The notes under the pieces were generated by a model, which was not told the origin of the DNA, ran no database searches, and saw only the letters and a program-made list of their open reading frames with translations. The position numbers and the translations under genes were made by a program. A stretch of 64,000 nucleotides of DNA, taken from JAXLVB01 sp046329195. GTDB lineage: Bacteria > Bacteroidota > Bacteroidia > Cytophagales > Spirosomataceae. Below, one piece after another: positions 44,116 through 52,820 of the stretch (positions are counted from its first letter, which is position 1; each line of letters begins with the position of its first letter). The stretch is from positions 806,001-870,000 of the forward strand of contig JAXLVB010000002.1 in assembly GCA_046329195.1 (NCBI GenBank). Direction: 5' to 3'.

Positions 44116-44136
44116 ACGTTTTGTGTTTCGCTTATG

Positions 44137-44144
44137 CAAAAGTA
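44137..44144 (-). promoter_or_regulatory. -7 box for the TPR lipoprotein gene
   Basis: The minus strand reads TACTTTTG, a perfect TAnnTTTG match 22 bases from the MIRL start codon. It overlaps the longer reading frame and therefore decides the start. Confidence 0.45.
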
Positions 44145-44322
44145 AAGTGGAAATACGAAAGTTGTGTCAGTGAAAAGGCTATCAGTAATTGGTCACGCCA
44201 TTACTTATAACAACTAAATAATTCATTTTCAAGTGATTACTTGTGCATTTTGAATAATAGATTCTTATAAACAAATTTTCACCTCTTCAGGATTTTGCCT
44301 TTCTTGAGGTCACGAAATACCA

Positions 44323-45303
44323 TTATCGTTTCACTCGTTCTAATTCTTGTTGCAGTTCTTCTACTAATTGGCTGATTCGGTGCAACGAGAGCGTGGGGGT
44401 CGGGAGGGTTTGGCTGACAAACGCCTTCATTTCCCACACTTCCACTACTTCTTTGATCGTAAATTCGGTACTAGTAATATATTCCAAATCAGAGCTTACA
44501 ATAAGAATACCCTTGATATTGAGCTGGTTATATACCCTTCGATACAAGATACCATGATTCTTGGTAACTAATACATAATGCTTGCCATCTTGAATCTCAA
44601 ACCAGTTTTTGACAAAAGCTCCAATCAGTAATCCACCTGGAAAAGTAAAATCATCGCCTGCCTCAAAAGCTCGATAATCGCCTTTGGGCAATCCGGGCAG
44701 ATTGAAAACGGGTAAAGCCCGTAAAAAATCTAACTGTTGATGCCGCTGAACATACTCAGAAAATTGGCTTTGTCGAACCAATTGAATGGTGCTAAATTGG
44801 TAATAATTGGCCATTGGCGGCTCCGAATGAACTACTTTGGGTGTTGGTGGCTCAACAACTGGTGACGGTGGTTCTGAAAAAACGCTTTTGGGGACCACCT
44901 TTTGCGCTACCAAGTTGATCGAATTTTCTGAACGATAATACTTGTCAACAATGGACGAAAGCGACTTGGGTTCTTCAGAATAACTAGGTTGTTTTTCTTC
45001 TGCAAAAGATTTTTCTTCGACTTGGGGCGAGGTTTCGTTAGTTGATTTGAGCAAACTCGAAAGCCCTTGTCCAGTCAAATCGGGAGTTTCACGAACTTTT
45101 CGGAGGTCATGTTTGAGCATTTGATCCACGGTAACACCGAAAACCTTGGCTATCATCAGCAGGTTATCTAAATTCGGATTGGCCCTGGCTTCTTCGTAAG
45201 CTCCTAATAGCGAGCGCTTTATCCCAATTCGCCTTGCAAATTGCTCTTGGGTGAGGCCGTTGAGCCGGCGCAGATACTTTAGATTATTACTGACAATACT
45301 CAT
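44323..45303 (-). CDS. XRE-family regulator with a C-terminal S24/LexA-like domain
   Basis: A 326-residue protein. Residues about 5-60 form an XRE helix-turn-helix (NLKYLRRLNGLTQEQFARRI, then KRSLLGAYEEARANPNLDNL). A Pro/Ser-rich linker (about 75-180) follows. The C-terminal part, LPGLPKGDYRAFEAGDDFTF then GKHYVLVTKNHGILYRRVYN, has the beta-fold pattern of the S24/LexA C-terminal domain, but a Ser-Lys dyad is not evident, so autocleavage is uncertain. It may bind a small ligand or protein instead. A short dyad (AATAGA/TCTATT) lies just upstream of its start and could be an autoregulatory operator. It diverges from an aldehyde dehydrogenase gene, a possible target. Confidence 0.8.
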   Translation of the reverse strand: MSIVSNNLKYLRRLNGLTQEQFARRIGIKRSLLGAYEEARANPNLDNLLMIAKVFGVTVDQMLKHDLRKVRETPDLTGQGLSSLLKSTNETSPQVEEKSFAEEKQPSYSEEPKSLSSIVDKYYRSENSINLVAQKVVPKSVFSEPPSPVVEPPTPKVVHSEPPMANYYQFSTIQLVRQSQFSEYVQRHQQLDFLRALPVFNLPGLPKGDYRAFEAGDDFTFPGGLLIGAFVKNWFEIQDGKHYVLVTKNHGILYRRVYNQLNIKGILIVSSDLEYITSTEFTIKEVVEVWEMKAFVSQTLPTPTLSLHRISQLVEELQQELERVKR

Positions 45304-45309
45304 AAAACG

Positions 45310-45326
45310 AATAGATAGCGTCTATT
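45310..45326 (-). promoter_or_regulatory. Possible autoregulatory operator of the XRE gene
   Basis: AATAGATAGCGTCTATT is a 6-bp dyad with a 5-base centre, starting seven bases upstream of the XRE start codon and between two divergent genes. It fits the size of a regulator half-site pair but is short and AT-rich, so chance is possible. Confidence 0.35.
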
Positions 45327-45471
45327 TTGATAAAATTTTTAGTAAAAATACATAGAAAAGCCGTTTAAGCAAGTTTTTTGAGTGATTTGGCAAAATCTGG
45401 GTATTTCTTTGTATTTTTCGTGGCAATACCAACTCTTCATCCTTTTTTTTCATCTAAAAAACGTACGTATT

Positions 45472-46902
45472 ATGGTCAGTTCAATGCTTCAAGAAGATAC
45501 TTTAGTAGATGTAAGCGCTTTGTTTCAACGTCAACGCAGCAGTGCGTGGCAAATTGCTGCTACTCATGCTACAGAGCGTCGAGAAAAGCTCAAAAGGATG
45601 CTTACTTGGGTAGAAGCTAACCATGAAGCCATAAAAAAAGCACTGTATCAGGACTTCAAGAAACACCCCGACGAAGTGATGATTGGTGAGGTCATTGGCG
45701 TAATTTCGGAATTGAAGTATGCCATCAAAAATATAGCCTCTTGGGTAAAACCCCACAAAGTACCCACCCCCCTGACCATGATGGGTGCGTTTGGTTCGGT
45801 ACGCTACGAGGCTAAAGGTACTGTTTTGATTATGGCACCGTGGAATTACCCTTTTCAGTTGCTTATTAAACCCTTGATTGGGGCTGTGGCTGCTGGCAAC
45901 ACCATTATTTGCAAGCCATCAGAATTGACTCCGCATACCTCGCAATTGATTGCCGACATGATGGCAACTCTTTTCTCGTCCGATGAAATAGCTGTAGTTC
46001 AAGGAGGGCCTGCCGTATCACAGCAGCTATTAGAATTGCCATTTGACCACATTTTCTTTACAGGAAGCCCTGCTATTGGCAAAATTGTAATGGCAGCAGC
46101 GGCTAAAAACTTGAGTTCGGTCACCTTAGAGCTGGGTGGGAAATCACCTTGTATTGTGGACGAAACCGCTGATATGAACAAGTCAGCAGGAAAAATTGCT
46201 TGGGGAAAATGGCTTAACAATGGGCAAACGTGTATTGCACCTGACTACGTGCTGGTACAAAAGCACGCTAAGTCCCAGTTAGTGCCTGCTATCATCAAAG
46301 CCGTGCAGGCAATGTATAACTCAAATGGCCAAGGCTTTGAGCATAATGCAGACTATTGCCGCATTGTAAATAAACGCCACTTCAATAGAGTGAAGCAATT
46401 GATTGATGATGCCGTAGAAAAAGGAGCCATTGTTGAGTTTGGTGGAAAATCCATTGTTGAGGATAATTTCATTGAGCCAACGATTCTTTCTGGTGTAAAC
46501 GATAGTATGTTGGTAATGCAAGAAGAAATTTTTGGTCCAGTTCTCCCCATCGTGGAGTATGACGAGCCTTCCGAAGCCGTCCAAGTAGTACGCAATAGAC
46601 CAAAACCATTAGCCTTGTATATTATGAGTAAAAAATCAAAAACGATTGACTATTTTGTAGAGCAAACCTCTGCGGGTGGTACGGTCATCAATGATTTATT
46701 GATACATAATAGTAATGTAGAACTTCCATTTGGTGGAGTCAATAATAGTGGGATTGGCAAGTCCAATGGCTTTTGGAGCTTTAAAGAGTTCTCAAACGAG
46801 CGGGCCGTGTTAAAACAGGTTTTCGGGACGCTGGAAATGGTGTATCCTCCCTACACCAGCAAAACATCAAAGATTATTTCATGGATAGCGAAATTGTTTT
46901 AA
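45472..46902 (+). CDS. Aldehyde dehydrogenase family protein
   Basis: A 476-residue NAD(P)-dependent aldehyde dehydrogenase. The catalytic cysteine is C254 in NNGQTCIAPDYV and the general base E220 in VTLELGGKSP. The cofactor region APWNYPFQLLIKPLIGAVAA with CKPSE follows the fold, and the C-terminal ELPFGGVNNSGIGKSNGFWS is typical. It resembles the class 3 (fatty/aromatic aldehyde) branch, with a hydrophobic C-terminal end (ISWIAKLF). The start at 45472 (MVSSMLQEDT) is chosen over an upstream frame of 30 codons that encodes hydrophobic, unconserved sequence. It diverges from the XRE regulator. Confidence 0.92.
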   Translation: MVSSMLQEDTLVDVSALFQRQRSSAWQIAATHATERREKLKRMLTWVEANHEAIKKALYQDFKKHPDEVMIGEVIGVISELKYAIKNIASWVKPHKVPTPLTMMGAFGSVRYEAKGTVLIMAPWNYPFQLLIKPLIGAVAAGNTIICKPSELTPHTSQLIADMMATLFSSDEIAVVQGGPAVSQQLLELPFDHIFFTGSPAIGKIVMAAAAKNLSSVTLELGGKSPCIVDETADMNKSAGKIAWGKWLNNGQTCIAPDYVLVQKHAKSQLVPAIIKAVQAMYNSNGQGFEHNADYCRIVNKRHFNRVKQLIDDAVEKGAIVEFGGKSIVEDNFIEPTILSGVNDSMLVMQEEIFGPVLPIVEYDEPSEAVQVVRNRPKPLALYIMSKKSKTIDYFVEQTSAGGTVINDLLIHNSNVELPFGGVNNSGIGKSNGFWSFKEFSNERAVLKQVFGTLEMVYPPYTSKTSKIISWIAKLF

Positions 46903-47008
46903 GGACTGATGTTCACGAGTCGGAATGGTTTGCCCCAAAGATGGTAGCAGTTGGCGCTCGGGAAAACCTTTTAGAAATAAAATTTGAAATTAAATAGCCT
47001 CTTAATCA

Positions 47009-49897
47009 ATGCGTTGGTTGTTTTTGGGTTTAGTCAACTTGTTGCCGTTGAATGTGCTGGCACAAGAAAATTTGGGTACATTAGAGCAAAACCCAGCCAG
47101 TTTGAAGTGGAAGCAAATCAAGACTGAAAAATTTCGAGTTATTTTCCCTGAAGGGTTTGAAAATCAGGCACAGCGCACAGCCAGCACGCTTCAAGCGATG
47201 TATGAGCCTGTCTCTATATCATTGGGTAAAACACCCAGAGCCATACCCGTCGTTTTACAAAATCAATCGACCATCTCCAATGGTTTTGTAACCCTTCTGC
47301 CTCGCCGAAGCGAGTTTTCCACCATGCCGATTTCTGACAACAGTGTGTTAGGAGCAGGCAATTGGTTGGACTTGCTTTCGGTGCATGAGTTTCGGCACGT
47401 CGTTCAGTTTGACAAAGCCCTCACGGGTGCTACCAAAGCTTTTTATTATTTATTTGGCAATCAGGGGCTTTCGCTGGTGACCAATACAGCTGTACCGAAT
47501 TGGTTTTGGGAAGGTGATGCCGTTTGTACCGAAACAGTCTTAACGCCAAGTGGGCGAGGACGCATCCCTCAATTTGATTTGGCGTTTCGTACCCAGCTAC
47601 TAACCAAAGGAGCGTATTCGTACCCAAAAGCTACCGGGCGTTCTCTCAAAGACTATGTCGAGAATCACTATGTATTAGGCTATTACCTCACTACTTATTT
47701 TAAAAACAAGTATGGTGCCAACAAATGGGGTGAAGTGCTCAATAGAGTGTATAACTTTCCATTTTATCCCTTTTCGTTTTCGAATGCTATCAAAAAAACG
47801 ACTGGCTTGAGAGTAGAACAACTCTATCAAGACGCTATGGCCGACATCAGTGCTGAGTGGAAAAAACAGGTAGAGCAAGTTGCTGACATGCCCGTTGAAG
47901 TTTTGAAAACGAGTCAAAATAAGGCATTTACCAATTATCAATACCCTCAATTTTTACCAGATGGACGCATCGTTGCCCTCAAATCGGGAATGGCGGATAT
48001 TCAGACCTTTGTTACATTTGATAAGCAACAAGGAGAGCAAAAATTGTATGTGCCGGGCATAATGAACGAAAGCGGTAGACTTTCTACGGGCGGAAATCTA
48101 TTGGTATGGGCTGAGCATCATTTTGACCCACGATGGGGCCAGCGAGATTATTCGGTCATCAAAATGCTCGACGTAGGCGGGAAATTAGTTCGGCAAATCA
48201 CTCGCAAAACCCGATTGATTTCGCCAGCATTTTCGCCTGATGGGCAGCGAATTGTGGCGGTTCAGGTAGATGATAATAATAATTGCCAACTGATTGTATT
48301 GGATATGGTGACGGGTCAGACACTCAAAACCTTACCAAATCCAAGCAACCAACTCTATATTCAACCCAGTTTCACGTCCGATGGAACTAAAATCATAACT
48401 ATTGGAAACAACCGCTCTGGAAAAAACATTGAATTGATAGACCTTGAATCAGGGCAAGCTCAAGAAGTGTTAGAACGAACGTTTGATAACATTACGCATC
48501 CTATTGTCGTAGAAAACAAAGTTTTGTTCAATTCGCCTGTAAGTGGTATTGATAATATCTATGCGATTGACTTGAACTCTAAAGCTCAGTATCAAGTCAC
48601 ATCGAGCAAATTTGGGGCGTATAATCCGGCTATTTCGCCTGACAAAAAGACCTTGGCTTTCAATGATTTTACAGCCAATGGCCACCGTGTCGTAACGATG
48701 ACCTTTGACCCAAGCTTGTGGCGTAGCCTTGACCGAATCACTACGCAACCCGTCCGTTATTTCGGGAAAGTGCTTCAACAAGAAGCTGGAGCCAATGCGC
48801 TTCGCACTGTTCAGGATGGTAATTACCCCATCAAGAGCTATTCAAAGGCGAATATCTTCAATTTGTATGGCTGGGGGGCGGTACTCAACTCTTCAGACAA
48901 CAACCTGTATGCAGGTATCAAATCGCAGGATTTGTTGAGTACAACCGTGTTGGAGGCTGGTTATGGTTTTGATGCTACCGAACGCACGGGTAAATTTTAC
49001 GCACAAGGTAGTTACCAAGGTTGGTTTCCCATTTTGGACGTGGCTTATACCGACGGGCAACGCCGTACTCAAGGGTATATTGATCGAGCCGACCCAATTG
49101 ATAGCCTTCGTACAGACCAATGGAGACAACAAACTCTAACAACTGGATTTCGGATTCCGTTGAACCTGACCCATTCAAAATACAGCGAAGTGTTGAGCTT
49201 TTCGGGTGGATTGTCTTATCTCAAGGTTTCGGACTTTGATTTTACCTTGCGCTCTTATACCGAAACCTTTAACGGTTCCATCACGTCAATGTATTGGCAA
49301 TTGGCCTATCAACGACTCTTAAAACAAGCGACTCGTGATATTTTTCCCCGCTGGGGACAGTCTTTCTATCTGTTGTTACGGAATACCTTATCAAGCACTC
49401 GCACCGAAAATAAGGGAAACCAACTATCGGCTCAATTATCTCTTTTCTTCCCAGGGCTGGGCAAGCATCATAGCTTGAGATTGCGAGGTGGTTATCAAAG
49501 CGACGAAGAAACCGACTACCGATTCACTCGTGGGATTTTTTATCCACGAGGCTATGGTTATTATATTTTTGGGAACTTGTACACCTTCAATGCCGAATAT
49601 CGGATGCCATTGCTCTATCCTGATTGGAGTTTAGGTCGTTGGCTTTACATTCAGCGCATCAAAACTACCCTCTTTACTGACATGGCTTATGGTACAGGCA
49701 CTCAGACGGTATTGGTGAATAAAGTACCTACCAAAAAAGCCTACTCAAGTCAGTTTGGTACTTTTGGCATAGACCTTAGTGCCGACTTTAACTTCATGCG
49801 CTTCGCCCAACGATTTGACATTGGCGTGAGAGCGCAATACTTGACGCTCGAAAACCGCTGGGAAGTGTTGCCTTTAGTAGTCAATATTGGGTTTTAG
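47009..49897 (+). CDS. Surface peptidase-MA / TolB-type propeller / outer-membrane beta-barrel fusion
   Basis: A 962-residue exported protein in three parts. After a signal peptide (about 1-18, LLPLNVLAQ), residues about 30-270 form a gluzincin (peptidase MA-like) domain with zinc motif HEFRH at 126-130 and the glutamate E168 in WFWEGDAV. Residues about 295-580 form a TolB/WD-like beta-propeller (SPAFSPDGQRIVAVQ, PSFTSDGTKIITIG, NPAISPDKKTLAFND). The C-terminal ~380 residues alternate in beta strands, contain FYPRGYGYYIFGNLYTFNAE and AEYRMPLLYP-like barrel strands, and end in the outer-membrane terminal phenylalanine (PLVVNIGF). This predicts a protein in the outer membrane carrying a zinc protease and a propeller. 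The substrate is unknown. Confidence 0.85.
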   Translation: MRWLFLGLVNLLPLNVLAQENLGTLEQNPASLKWKQIKTEKFRVIFPEGFENQAQRTASTLQAMYEPVSISLGKTPRAIPVVLQNQSTISNGFVTLLPRRSEFSTMPISDNSVLGAGNWLDLLSVHEFRHVVQFDKALTGATKAFYYLFGNQGLSLVTNTAVPNWFWEGDAVCTETVLTPSGRGRIPQFDLAFRTQLLTKGAYSYPKATGRSLKDYVENHYVLGYYLTTYFKNKYGANKWGEVLNRVYNFPFYPFSFSNAIKKTTGLRVEQLYQDAMADISAEWKKQVEQVADMPVEVLKTSQNKAFTNYQYPQFLPDGRIVALKSGMADIQTFVTFDKQQGEQKLYVPGIMNESGRLSTGGNLLVWAEHHFDPRWGQRDYSVIKMLDVGGKLVRQITRKTRLISPAFSPDGQRIVAVQVDDNNNCQLIVLDMVTGQTLKTLPNPSNQLYIQPSFTSDGTKIITIGNNRSGKNIELIDLESGQAQEVLERTFDNITHPIVVENKVLFNSPVSGIDNIYAIDLNSKAQYQVTSSKFGAYNPAISPDKKTLAFNDFTANGHRVVTMTFDPSLWRSLDRITTQPVRYFGKVLQQEAGANALRTVQDGNYPIKSYSKANIFNLYGWGAVLNSSDNNLYAGIKSQDLLSTTVLEAGYGFDATERTGKFYAQGSYQGWFPILDVAYTDGQRRTQGYIDRADPIDSLRTDQWRQQTLTTGFRIPLNLTHSKYSEVLSFSGGLSYLKVSDFDFTLRSYTETFNGSITSMYWQLAYQRLLKQATRDIFPRWGQSFYLLLRNTLSSTRTENKGNQLSAQLSLFFPGLGKHHSLRLRGGYQSDEETDYRFTRGIFYPRGYGYYIFGNLYTFNAEYRMPLLYPDWSLGRWLYIQRIKTTLFTDMAYGTGTQTVLVNKVPTKKAYSSQFGTFGIDLSADFNFMRFAQRFDIGVRAQYLTLENRWEVLPLVVNIGF

Positions 49898-49937
49898 GGA
49901 AGTCTCAGGCGTAATCATTCGGTACAAGTAATGGCTA

Positions 49938-52592
49938 TCATTTGCTCTCAAACAAATACTCTCCTGACACTTGTTTTGATTCAGATCTGTTTAACAATTT
50001 TCCGTTTAAATACCACTTTTTTCCTTCGATTTTCGGAAGGCGAACGGTAGCTGTTGAGTTAGTCGGAACCGAAATTTTGTAGCTGATATTGCTGTCGGTT
50101 TTTGTCCACGAAGATTTTATGACTCCAAATCGGCCATTATGTTCTGCTTTACATTGGTTTAACCCGTTCACAAAATGGGGTTCGAGGATTACGTCCTTAA
50201 ATCCAACTGCATCGGGATTTGGTTTGATGCCGCCCAATGCTTTGTAAAACCACGCCCCAATTTCTCCAAACATAATGTGGTTCATCGAAATATCCGATTT
50301 TGCATCAATCGGCCAGTTTTCGTAGAGTGTGGTAGCACCGTTTACAATCCACCAGCCCCACGATGGAAAAGTCTCCTGCGTGGCCAATGTATAGGCCATA
50401 TCAGCGTACCCGTTATCGCTGAGGGCTTGCAGAATCGCTTTTGTTCCCAATAAACCTACATCCAGATGCAACCCATCGGCTTGTACTCTTTCTGCCAGTT
50501 TGTCGGCTACTTTTTGCTTCATCTTATCAGGCACTAATCCCCAAAACAAAGGCACCGATAATTCGGTCTGCAAACCATTGTTGTAAATACCCGTAGCCCG
50601 ATTCAGGTATTTGGTATTAAACGCCTCTTTGATTTTGGTAGCCAAAGCCGAATACTTCTCATAATCGGTGGTTTTACCAAAAAGTTTGGCGGTTTTAGCT
50701 AAAATCAGGGCATCGGTGTAATAATACGCTGTAGAAGTAAGTTCAACGGGCGAAACCGATTTCACAGGAATCCAGTCACCTAATCCCCAAGTAGTTAAGC
50801 CTGTTGGATAAAGCTCATCAAGGTGGTCAACGTAGCGTTTGATATTGTCATAATTATCTTCTAAAGCCTTGGTATCGCCATAAAACAAATACAAATTCCA
50901 GGGAATAATCGCTATGGTACTGGTCCAGTCGGGGCCGTTTGCCCAATGATACCCCCAGCCACTCGTCGGAATAATGGCAGGTAGTACTCCATTGGGTTGT
51001 TGTTCGTCCCGATGGTCGGCGAGCCATTTTTCGTAAACGGTAATTCCATCAAAATTATAAAGTCCCGTTTCGATGGCAATCTGAGCATCACCTGTCCAGC
51101 CATTTTTTTCTCGCTGTGGGCAATCAGTTGGATAACCTACCAAATTCGACAAATAGGAGTTATTGGTAGCTTTCCAAATCTTATTGAGTGTTGTGTTTGA
51201 AGACGCTACTACTCCGACTGGCTCTACATCGCTATGAATAAAATAGCCTTTCAGGTCTTCTTTCGATAAAGTCAGCGGAGCATTTGAAATGACTTCTACA
51301 AACTGAAACCCTTTGTAGTTAAATCGGGGTTGGAAACTCTCCTTACTTTTCCCACTCAAGATAAAAATATCGGTCTGGAAGGGGTCTTTATCATCGGTTG
51401 GTCGATAATGAGCATCAATATTTGATAGGTCGGTATGACCATTGGCGTATAATCGCTCGGCGTGGCGGAGTTTGATGACCGTCCCTTCTTTACCAGAAAC
51501 CGTAAAACGGCTCACCCCCGAAATATTTCTTCCTAAATCAAAAACATAGGTTGTATCGTTGAGTTTTGTGAGTTTTTGAGGTAGAATTTCTTCTGCGGCA
51601 CGAATCGGGCGAAGCGCCTGTGAAACAATATTGGTAGAAGGAGCAGCTCGATTACTGGCATTTTTCCAGCTTTTATCATCAAAGTCGGGCAGATTCCAAC
51701 CAGTTTGTTCTTTTCGAGCATCATAATGTTCGGCGGTATAAATGCTATTGAAGACCACAGGACTCAATGAGGTTTTCCAACGATTATCCGACACAATAGT
51801 TTCTACCGAACCATCTTCGTAAGTTATCCGAATATCCAGACAGAAAGTTGGTCGGTTCCGCCATGGAGCTCTATCAAAATACCACACTGCCGTAGATTGG
51901 TGGTTATACCAGCCATTACCCAATAATACTCCGATGGCGTTTTTGCCTTGTGTAAGTTGTTGGGTAATGTCGTGAGTCAGGTACAGAATCCGACGGTCGA
52001 ATCGGGTATAGCTAGGGTCGAGCATGTGGTCACCAATTTTCTTACCATTTACATACAATTCAAACAAACCTCCTGCAGCCATGTATGCCCGAGCCGATTT
52101 GATTTTCTTAGTTGCATTAAATGTATTTCTGAAATAGGGAGCAGGTTTGAGGTTGATGTCGGTGCCGTCGCTAATCCAATTTCCTTTCCAATTATTCATC
52201 AAGCCTGTTTCAAAAGCCGAAACGTCCGATTTTATTGTTTCGCCATGGTGATTCCAAATTTCTACTTTCCAGAAATAACGAGTAAACGGTTGTAATTGGG
52301 GGCCTTTGTACTTAATTAGGTTCTCTGATGAACTTACTTTGCCGCTCTTCCAGTAGGTTTCAATGCCTTTTGATACTGCAATAGAGTCTGTACCAACCAC
52401 AACTTGATAGGCGATTTGCCCAGCACCCGTGCGAGTATCTTTTTGTTTCCATGTAAAGCGTGGATTGGGGCTATCAACGCCCAAGGGGTTGGTCAGATAC
52501 TCGGTTTTGAGGTTGTAGATTTGGGCAAATAATGGTATGGAAGATACAACAAGCACCAACATCATTACGAGCTTTGCAGGGGTAAATTTCAT
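49938..52592 (-). CDS. Exported GH78 alpha-L-rhamnosidase
   Basis: An 884-residue protein with a signal peptide (LVMMLVLVVSSIPLFAQ). It has the GH78 modular layout: N-terminal beta domains, a rhamnosidase N-domain (about 150-330) and an (alpha/alpha)6 barrel. The active-site motif DCPQREKNGWTGDAQ has D490, E495 and D502 with the spacing of the three acidic residues known in Bacillus RhaB. The C-terminal beta domain carries IGAWFYKALGGIKPNPDAVG. It removes terminal alpha-L-rhamnose from plant glycans or flavonoids. It has its own promoter-like box and is convergent with the fusion gene. No other rhamnose gene is nearby. Confidence 0.93.
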   Translation of the reverse strand: MKFTPAKLVMMLVLVVSSIPLFAQIYNLKTEYLTNPLGVDSPNPRFTWKQKDTRTGAGQIAYQVVVGTDSIAVSKGIETYWKSGKVSSSENLIKYKGPQLQPFTRYFWKVEIWNHHGETIKSDVSAFETGLMNNWKGNWISDGTDINLKPAPYFRNTFNATKKIKSARAYMAAGGLFELYVNGKKIGDHMLDPSYTRFDRRILYLTHDITQQLTQGKNAIGVLLGNGWYNHQSTAVWYFDRAPWRNRPTFCLDIRITYEDGSVETIVSDNRWKTSLSPVVFNSIYTAEHYDARKEQTGWNLPDFDDKSWKNASNRAAPSTNIVSQALRPIRAAEEILPQKLTKLNDTTYVFDLGRNISGVSRFTVSGKEGTVIKLRHAERLYANGHTDLSNIDAHYRPTDDKDPFQTDIFILSGKSKESFQPRFNYKGFQFVEVISNAPLTLSKEDLKGYFIHSDVEPVGVVASSNTTLNKIWKATNNSYLSNLVGYPTDCPQREKNGWTGDAQIAIETGLYNFDGITVYEKWLADHRDEQQPNGVLPAIIPTSGWGYHWANGPDWTSTIAIIPWNLYLFYGDTKALEDNYDNIKRYVDHLDELYPTGLTTWGLGDWIPVKSVSPVELTSTAYYYTDALILAKTAKLFGKTTDYEKYSALATKIKEAFNTKYLNRATGIYNNGLQTELSVPLFWGLVPDKMKQKVADKLAERVQADGLHLDVGLLGTKAILQALSDNGYADMAYTLATQETFPSWGWWIVNGATTLYENWPIDAKSDISMNHIMFGEIGAWFYKALGGIKPNPDAVGFKDVILEPHFVNGLNQCKAEHNGRFGVIKSSWTKTDSNISYKISVPTNSTATVRLPKIEGKKWYLNGKLLNRSESKQVSGEYLFESK

Positions 52593-52617
52593 GTTTAAAC
52601 GTTGATTTAGATAAGAA

Positions 52618-52625
52618 CAAATCTA
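52618..52625 (-). promoter_or_regulatory. -7 box for the rhamnosidase gene
   Basis: The minus strand reads TAGATTTG, a perfect TAnnTTTG match, 26-33 bases from the start codon. No clear -33 TTTG is found. Confidence 0.4.
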
Positions 52626-52745
52626 CCATAATTTACTAAACCTGCTTATACTTATTTATTATTCTCCAAGATAGTGTGGGCAATTTCAGCCTACTATCCA
52701 CCCACTTTTGTTGAAAATACAGAAAAGAATTATATTTCTGAGCAA

Positions 52746-52775
52746 TTGTACAAGCAACTTAATTGATGTACTTTG
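52746..52775 (+). promoter_or_regulatory. Possible promoter of the PmoC-like gene
   Basis: TTG at 52746-52748 is followed 20 bases later by TACTTTG (52769-52775), one base shorter than TAnnTTTG. It would give a leader of about 40 bases. Weak but the best candidate in the 228-base gap. Confidence 0.33.
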
Positions 52776-52820
52776 CATCTTAGTGCTAACTGATTTTATA
52801 CTGCTTATCAACAATTTGAT

